Shown here one piece after another: positions 7,975-12,683 of a DNA stretch of 12,683 bases. The stretch spans positions 1-12,683 of the forward strand of contig NKYR01000250.1 in the NCBI GenBank assembly GCA_003184365.1, given 5' to 3'. Source of the DNA: Evernia prunastri. Lineage: Eukaryota > Ascomycota > Lecanoromycetes > Lecanorales > Parmeliaceae. A program made the translations under genes and the position numbers. The notes under the pieces are model-generated. The model ran no database searches. It was not told the DNA's origin and saw only the letters and a program-made list of their open reading frames with translations. The first letter of the stretch is position 1; each line of letters starts with the position of its first letter.

Positions 7975-9196
7975 CAACCATGTTGAGGGTATCGTGCATC
8001 GAGGTATTGGCACATTTGGACTAGGAAAAACAACGTTGTGGGAAAGGTCGGCGGGCTGAAGCTTATGCTTTGATGCACGCGATTGAATCGTGCCCGTCGG
8101 TGTTGTAAAGTTGGCTGGAAGGAAGCCAGAGTCCTGAACGTAGCGTTCAGGTTTTTTCCTTTGCCTCAGTAAACCGGGCATACTCCGTTGTGCTTGGGAC
8201 ACTGACATCCATGAGAGTCGGGTCACTGGCAACTTGAGAGAACTGTGTAATGATCTGATTCTGTTAGCAGGAGTGCAAACCGTTACAGCTCCGAGTATGA
8301 GACATTTGAGCTTCTGCGCATGCATGATTGAAGCATTCGTCGACGCTACTCCAATTCCTATCTCTCATAACTCTCAACCAAGGGAAAAAGTACGGCAACC
8401 GAACCTATGACAACAATTGCAGAAGCAGTCTATGCCATCCTCAATGCCATAACGACACCGGTATCCGACCTCCAAATCATGGTTAGTACGGGCAGACCAT
8501 CGTGGTCCAGAAGGCTGTGATGAACCAACTTACGGCAAACCTGGAACGCCTCAACATTGTTGACTCTGTTCAGGATTCCAGTCACGCCATTTCTACTTTT
8601 AGCCTTCCAGTCTGAGTGAATGGACAAGCGATCATCTATGATCTATTACTCTGCACGCAAGCTGAATCGCGTATAGCCGAGCAATAGCTAACGCATAGGT
8701 CTACTCCTACTCTCCGGCACTGGGATTAATATGGTGCCTTATGAATACAGGCCGAGAAATAGCAACCGGACAGGAGCTAGCCATGCTAGAGATAACCGTT
8801 TGTTGTTTGTGTGACGCCAAGAAAATTCCAACGCTGGGACTATTGTGATATGAGGGATGTCGCGGGAGGTAGGAAGGTGATTCAAATGACGAAGAACTCA
8901 GCCAAAAAGGGGTTCTGCCATGTCGAATCGCCAAGCTGCAACAAAGTATCATGCTCTCCGAGACGGATCACTACTTCAAGTTGAGTCGTCCTTATGCGGC
9001 GGTAGGTCGCTACATCTTTATGAGCCGCACCTAGCATGCTTGCTTATCAAAGCCAGGTGGCGTGTACTGGCAAGACTGGCAGGGAGCTACCACGCTGGAA
9101 GCACCACCACAAGCCAGGAACCCTGGCACGGGCACTCAGCTATCCGCCACCGTGCTCGTAGGGAGTTGGTTGGGTGCGATTCGCTTCGTATGACTG
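7975..9196. other. Long stretch without a recognised gene
   Basis: It begins with the 3' region of the MoaE-like gene. Long minus-strand frames over 7729-8325 are antisense to that gene and its tail. Around 8403-8614 there are two short protein-like plus-strand stretches in different frames (from ATG 8407 and around 8490-8614, the latter containing QKAVMNQLTANLERL), perhaps a small spliced gene or a relic, but no intron of acceptable length joins them. Open frames of 81-110 codons at 8707-9252 have no family resemblance. Confidence 0.45.
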
Positions 9197-9214
9197 TTTT
9201 TTTTTTTTTTTTTT
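9197..9214. repeat. Poly(T) tract, 18 T
   Basis: An uninterrupted run of 18 T follows GACTG and precedes GGAATTCG. It could be the tail of a retroposed copy on the minus strand or simple slippage. No adjoining retroelement is recognised. Confidence 0.9.
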
Positions 9215-9501
9215 GGAATTCGAGATCACGAAGACCAAAACAGCGGCTCTGAGACATATTTTACCTCCTTCGGTCGGCGAGCATGATCATTTCTCCGGGT
9301 TGAGGGATCTGTACAACGAGGGACATGACCTTGGGAAAGAAAGAGCATTTAGACTTCAAACGAGTTCATAGAAATCATGGCGGGAGCTCTTGAAAGATTA
9401 CGGAACGCAACAAGCCGGCCGGGAAAGGTCCAGGCGACACCCCCCTGCAGAATTGTTGTCCGCCCGCCTACGAATCGTACAGAATGGTGGTTTGTCAGCC
9501 G

Positions 9502-9525
9502 CCCCCCCCCCCCCCCCCAAAAAAA
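9502..9525. repeat. Poly(C)17 followed by A7
   Basis: Seventeen C are followed directly by seven A. Such tracts are prone to slippage and sequencing error, so the exact length is uncertain and frames read through it should not be trusted. Confidence 0.9.
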
Positions 9526-9649
9526 CCACTTGTGTCGCTGTCTGCGGAGTCTGCACGCCGCTGACGAGAAGGATGGCTCTTGCCGTGTCGTACGGTGCTG
9601 ACGGTTTCCGTCGGTCCGTCGTTCACGGCTCCGCTGTTGGCCTTGTTAT

Positions 9650-9800
9650 GGTAGGGTGGGTAGGTGGGTAGGTGGGTAGGTAGGTAGGTAGGTAGGTAGG
9701 TAGGTAGGTAGGTGGCGACTGGCTGAATGGATGGATGGATTGAATTGAATGATTATTGAATTGAATGGTTATTGATGGGTTGATTTGGTTGGTGGTTGAT
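9650..9800. repeat. G-rich microsatellite cluster (GGTA/GGTG, GGAT, TGAAT, TGGT)
   Basis: From 9650 to 9714 the plus strand carries GGTG/GGTA units, becoming a clean run of GGTA tetramers. It is followed by GGAT repeats (about 9728-9739), two TTGAATTGAATG-type stretches, and GGTT/GGTG variants to about 9800. GGG-T-GGG-TAGGT-GGG-TAGGT-GGG at 9654-9676 fits the G3N1-7 G-quadruplex pattern. No coding meaning is suggested. Confidence 0.9.
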
Positions 9801-10568
9801 GGTTAGGGTGGCGGGTGACGCAAATCGCGAATGAACGAATGAACAACAACAATAACAATGAAAGAGCGAGTGAGTAGCACACGCTGACAGCTGACCGATC
9901 TTTGTGACCTGTGCCTAGCCTACCCTACCCTACCGTGCATGTTTGGGTTGGGTTGGCGGGTTTGGGGAGAAGGAAGGAAGGTAGCTAGGGTAGAGTGGAT
10001 TGCCAGAGTGCAGTTAGAGGAGAGTAGTGCAGAGTGCGAGGAGCAAGGAGGCGTGGGATTTCCTGATTGTGGGTTTATGTTTTCCGCGACGACGTTGATG
10101 CGGAGTGTTGGATGTTGGGGAAAGGAAGGGAGGGAAGGGAAGGGAAGAGCCAAGCAAGCATGACAACGGAGAAGGGCGCGAATGTTCAGTCACGACTGAG
10201 TTTTCATGTGCATATGCCAGATGGATTATATACAATGCTCACAGACAAGGGGCATGATGCAAGTCAGCGGACACACATTTTTTTTTTCTCACTTTCAAAT
10301 CTTTTCACCTTTCTGCTTTTTTCCATTTTTTCAGTCAAAGCCAGCCATCATTAATATTACACCCACTACCTTAAATGCAACAAACGCATGTCTTTTCGAG
10401 CCAGCCCGTGGTCTCTCTCTCTCTCCTCAGCAACCTCCCGAAACTAGGCCCGCTTCATCTGTGTTAAACCAAGTTCAATGCTATATAAATCGCGCGCATA
10501 TGCTCCATCATGCTGGGGTATCGATAGGGCATTCACGAGCATGACTTTGTTTTTTATATGCGGCAGAT
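9801..10568. other. Purine- and pyrimidine-skewed region, 3' side of the GPI protein gene
   Basis: No gene is recognised. It includes CCTACCCTACCCTACC (about 9918-9933), purine-rich stretches near 9960-10035 and 10115-10148 on the plus strand, and a pyrimidine-rich block at 10277-10335. A CT repeat (GTCTCTCTCTCTCTCC) lies near 10411-10426. The part next to 10569 should hold the 3' untranslated region and terminator of the minus-strand GPI gene. The CT-rich block could equally be the leader of an unseen plus-strand transcript, but only a ~31-codon frame follows it. Confidence 0.45.
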
Positions 10569-11593
10569 TTATGCGAGGAAGATGGCGGCGAAGACGGCAA
10601 GACCGGCGACGGCCATGGAGCTGCCGACAGTGCTGGCGGCGCCCTGGAAGGGGGTGATGGGGGAGCTGGTGGCGGAGGGTGGGATGACACTGGGTTTGTT
10701 TGTTAGATGGATGGGGTTTATGTTGGGGAAACGGATATCACTTACGCTCCGGTTGAGGCAACGGCAGTTCCAGAGGCACCAGCGACTCCACCAGCGGGAA
10801 CAACGCCGGATGGTGAGATTGATCCGGACGATCCAGATGAACCAGACTGGCCGTTGGATGGGGAGCCGGCGCCGGATGAGCCAGACTGGCCGCTGGATGG
10901 AGTGCCGGAGCTAGATGAACCGGACTGACCGTTGGATGGAGTACCGGAACCAGATGAGCCGGATTGGCCGTTGGATGGTGATCCGGAGCCGGAGCTTGAG
11001 CCTGAACTTGGGGAGCCAGTGGAGCCAGCCGCTGCGGCGGTCGGGGTGGCGGTGACGGTCACCAAGACGGTAACTGGCGAGCAGGATGGGCAGGTTGGGC
11101 ATGCGGACGCGCCAGACTGGCCAAGGGCAGGAACACCAGAAGCAGCGCCCTGGGGGGAGCCGCTCGCGCCGGCCTGTCCGAGGGCAGGAACAGGTGAGCT
11201 CGATGGCGATGAGCCGGCGGAAACGGGAGGGCCGACCACGGCGGAGCCAGAGGCACCAGCCTGGTTAGGGCTTGAGCTTGGAGTGGATGGCGATGGGCCG
11301 GCGGAGACGGGAGGGCCAACCACCGCGGAGCCAGAAGCACCGGCCTGGTTGGGGCTTGGGCTTGGGCTTGAGACTGCCACGACGGGGACGACGGTCTTGC
11401 GGGCGGGGCAGTTCTCGACCTCGGGACCGCAGCTGGTGATGACGAGATTGGCAGTGCTCAAGGCGGTGGCCATAACGACGGGAGCGGATGCGGAGACTTG
11501 CTCTTGGATCTGACCGTCAGGCAGCTGGTTGGAGAGACCAGCCATGACGGCGGAGCCGGCGCTCAGGGCAGTGAGAGCGAATGAGTAACGCAT
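10569..11593 (-). CDS. Secreted tandem-repeat Ser/Gly/Pro-rich GPI-anchored cell-wall protein
   Basis: Exon 1 (10746-11593) and exon 2 (10569-10689) flank a 56-bp phase-2 intron (GTAAGT...CCCAG) and give 322 residues. The unspliced frame ends at 283 without an anchor signal; exon 2 adds PFQGAASTVGSS and a final 15-residue hydrophobic tail (MAVAGLAVFAAIFLA), a typical GPI-attachment signal with the omega site around G299-S302. The start has A at -3. A signal peptide covers residues 1-18 (cleavage after AVMA). A Cys pair follows (C55 and C62, in SCGPEVENCPAR), then two copies of an 18-residue NQAGASGS...VSAG motif (82-99 and 110-127, period 28), a CPTCPSC cluster (165-171), a Val/Thr stretch, and four 13-residue repeats (G[ST]PS[NS]GQSGSS.., 204-255). 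Such proteins are O-glycosylated, pass through the plasma membrane anchor and are often linked to wall glucan. Role: wall structure, adhesion or surface masking; not decidable here. Confidence 0.9.
10829..10984 (-). repeat. Four 39-bp coding tandem repeats in the GPI protein gene
   Basis: These encode residues 204-255 in four 13-residue units with the core GQSGSS. Units differ by few substitutions, mainly N/S, T/S and A/S exchanges, and the 39-bp length preserves frame, so copy number can change without breaking the protein. Confidence 0.85.
11213..11350 (-). repeat. Two-copy coding repeat, 84-bp period, in the GPI protein gene
   Basis: These encode residues 82-127. The 18-residue motif starting NQAGASGSAVV is identical in both copies, separated by a 10-residue Ser/Pro linker. 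Shorter echoes (GQAGASGS, GQSGAS) follow at residues 139-163, suggesting earlier rounds of duplication. Confidence 0.85.
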
Positions 11594-11870
11594 TTTGAGT
11601 GATGTTAAAAAAATGAGCTGGCTTTCTTTGATTTGGAAAAGAAGTGGTAATTGATGAGAGAAGTGAGAAAGTGGTAAGTTACTATTAAGAGAGCGTGTAG
11701 TTTTGTAGCTGTTGCTGGTTGTTTAAAGAGAGTGGATGACCGAAGTCGAAACTGGTGGTAAGTAGCAAAGAAGCTGAAGAAAGTGAGTTAGAAGTTGGAT
11801 AGAGAGGAAGAAGGAGAAGAAAGAGAAGAAAAGAAGAGGTGCATGAGCGGTAAGAGAGATCCTTATACCC
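11594..11870 (-). promoter_or_regulatory. TATA-like box and pyrimidine-rich leader of the GPI protein gene
   Basis: On the minus strand a TATA-like GGGTATAAGG lies at 11861-11870, followed by a long pyrimidine-rich tract (about 11790-11845 on the plus strand, seen as GGAAGAAGGAGAAGAAAG). The ATG is about 270 bases downstream of the TATA motif, in the context CACTCAAAATGCG. This layout is common for strongly expressed genes of filamentous fungi. A CCCCT stress-type element (AGGGG on plus, 11911-11915) lies 40 bases further upstream. Confidence 0.55.
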
Positions 11871-12683
11871 AAGGGACTAGGGAGTAAGATTACAGGCGAT
11901 GATCGGGAATAGGGGATCCAACGGGCGCGGCGCAACGGCGCAAATTGCATGCACTTCGGCTCCACCAGCTCCACCTCGTAATAATAATCATGATTTAATA
12001 CTTTATTTAGGTAGGTAAGGTGTTAATGTGATTTTATTATTCACTGTCATAAGATTTGATTGAGTCGGGTCTGATGATCAGTCCAAGATCCATGCTTAGC
12101 CTTCGTCATTTCCTGCAGGTACGCGCTTTCGATTGCACCAATTAGCAACCACTTCCAACATCTCAACAACTTCCATCAATCTCCGAAAAGCTCAGAATGG
12201 TGGAAGATAAAAAGATTGCTGCACATGTTCGATGGGATCAGCAACATCTTACATCTTGGAATTGGAAGCATGATTATCATCTGCTTTGCCATGAGTATAC
12301 TTGGCGGTGAAACGTGGATGGGTTGCAGCATGTGTATGCAAAGACCAGCGTTCCCTGTCGTTGTTGAAACGAAATGCCATATTTTGGCGGAGAAAAGTGG
12401 AAATTTTAGCCTTTGTCACTAATCTCAACAGAGCAGTTACCCCTGAGCTAATGTGATTAGAGCATAAGTCCAAACAGTAGCGTGGAAATCAGTCAGCCTA
12501 CCGGAACATCAATCCAACCTTTCATTAAAGTACAAGTATCATCAGTATATATAAAACAATAAGGTAGGGCTGAGCTAAAAAACCTTGAATTTTTATGTGC
12601 AGCCAATGTAAACCTCCATCTGATTACGCTTTTAGGTATCGCGTGCTGAGTCAGCCCGCTAGCCCTCCCGAGCGTAGGAACAT
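11871..12683. other. Intergenic region, no gene recognised
   Basis: It holds the distal upstream region of the GPI protein gene, then mixed AT-rich sequence. A 37-codon plus-strand frame starts at ATG 12197 after a CA-rich, leader-like stretch and ends at 12310, with no family match. A GCTGAGTCAGC palindrome at 12645-12655 contains TGAGTCA, the form bound by GCN4/CPC1-type bZIP factors, but one copy is expected by chance and no gene start follows in the window. Confidence 0.4.

Noticed and set aside
7729..8325. A 198-codon minus-strand open frame
   Set aside because: It overlaps exon 2 of the clearly recognisable MoaE-like gene on the opposite strand and has no family resemblance.
9918..9933. 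CCTACCCTACCCTACC resembling a telomeric repeat
   Set aside because: Fungal telomeres are usually CCCTAA hexamers; this is a pentamer-like CCCTA run of only about three units.
10932..11513. A 193-codon plus-strand open frame
   Set aside because: It is antisense to the repeat-rich exon of the GPI protein; the low stop density comes from the high G/C and repeats of that exon. It has no signal or family match.
12197..12310. A 37-codon frame after a leader-like CA-rich stretch
   Set aside because: It is too short and without family match; no convincing donor site leads to a further exon within the window.
1..12683. tRNA genes, rRNA, CRISPR arrays or bacterial operon signals
   Set aside because: I looked for tRNA B-box and cloverleaf patterns and for regularly spaced repeats and found none; gene structure with introns is eukaryotic.

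Overview
The window looks like nuclear DNA of a filamentous ascomycete (Pezizomycotina; Pleosporales-like is my guess from recalled gene content, not a proof). The signs are short spliceosomal introns of 52-154 bp with GT...AG ends, A at position -3 of all four start codons, a GPI-type cell-wall protein, a Tc1-type transposase tail, and an extremely AT-rich block that looks like repeat-induced point mutation (RIP).

Layout. 1-251: C-terminal end of a Tc1/mariner-type transposase (+). 252-979: no gene seen. 980-1956: decayed minus-strand exons of a gene resembling the C-terminal regulatory half of fungal C6 transcription factors, with in-frame stops. 2202-2470: a diverged ~138-bp tandem duplication. 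2901-3394: frameshifted N-terminus of a fungal STAND/NLR-type protein (-). 3660-4334: intact three-exon SnoaL-like (NTF2-fold) gene (+). 5170-5946: intact two-exon Nudix hydrolase gene (-), whose 60-bp intron is in frame and lies inside the Nudix box. 6293-7150: AT-rich block bounded by a perfect 16-bp inverted repeat, probably a RIP-mutated DNA transposon or MITE. 7392-7974: two-exon molybdopterin synthase large subunit (MoaE/CnxH-like, +). 7975-9196: no gene recognised. 9197-9800: homopolymers and G-rich microsatellites. 10569-11593: two-exon secreted, Ser/Gly/Pro-rich, tandem-repeat, GPI-anchored cell-wall protein (-), with a TATA-like box and pyrimidine-rich leader upstream. 11870-12683: no gene recognised.

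The intact genes do not form an evident pathway. MoaE belongs to molybdenum cofactor synthesis, the Nudix protein to nucleotide-derivative hydrolysis, and the GPI protein to the cell wall; the SnoaL-like protein has no assignable substrate. The left 3.4 kb is a graveyard of transposon, regulator and NLR-type relics; the rest is ordinary gene space interrupted by one AT-rich repeat. I found no convincing new multi-gene system. The most informative observations are the hidden 3' exon that supplies the GPI signal, the Nudix-box intron whose retention would still leave a near-match to the signature, and the two relics on the left.
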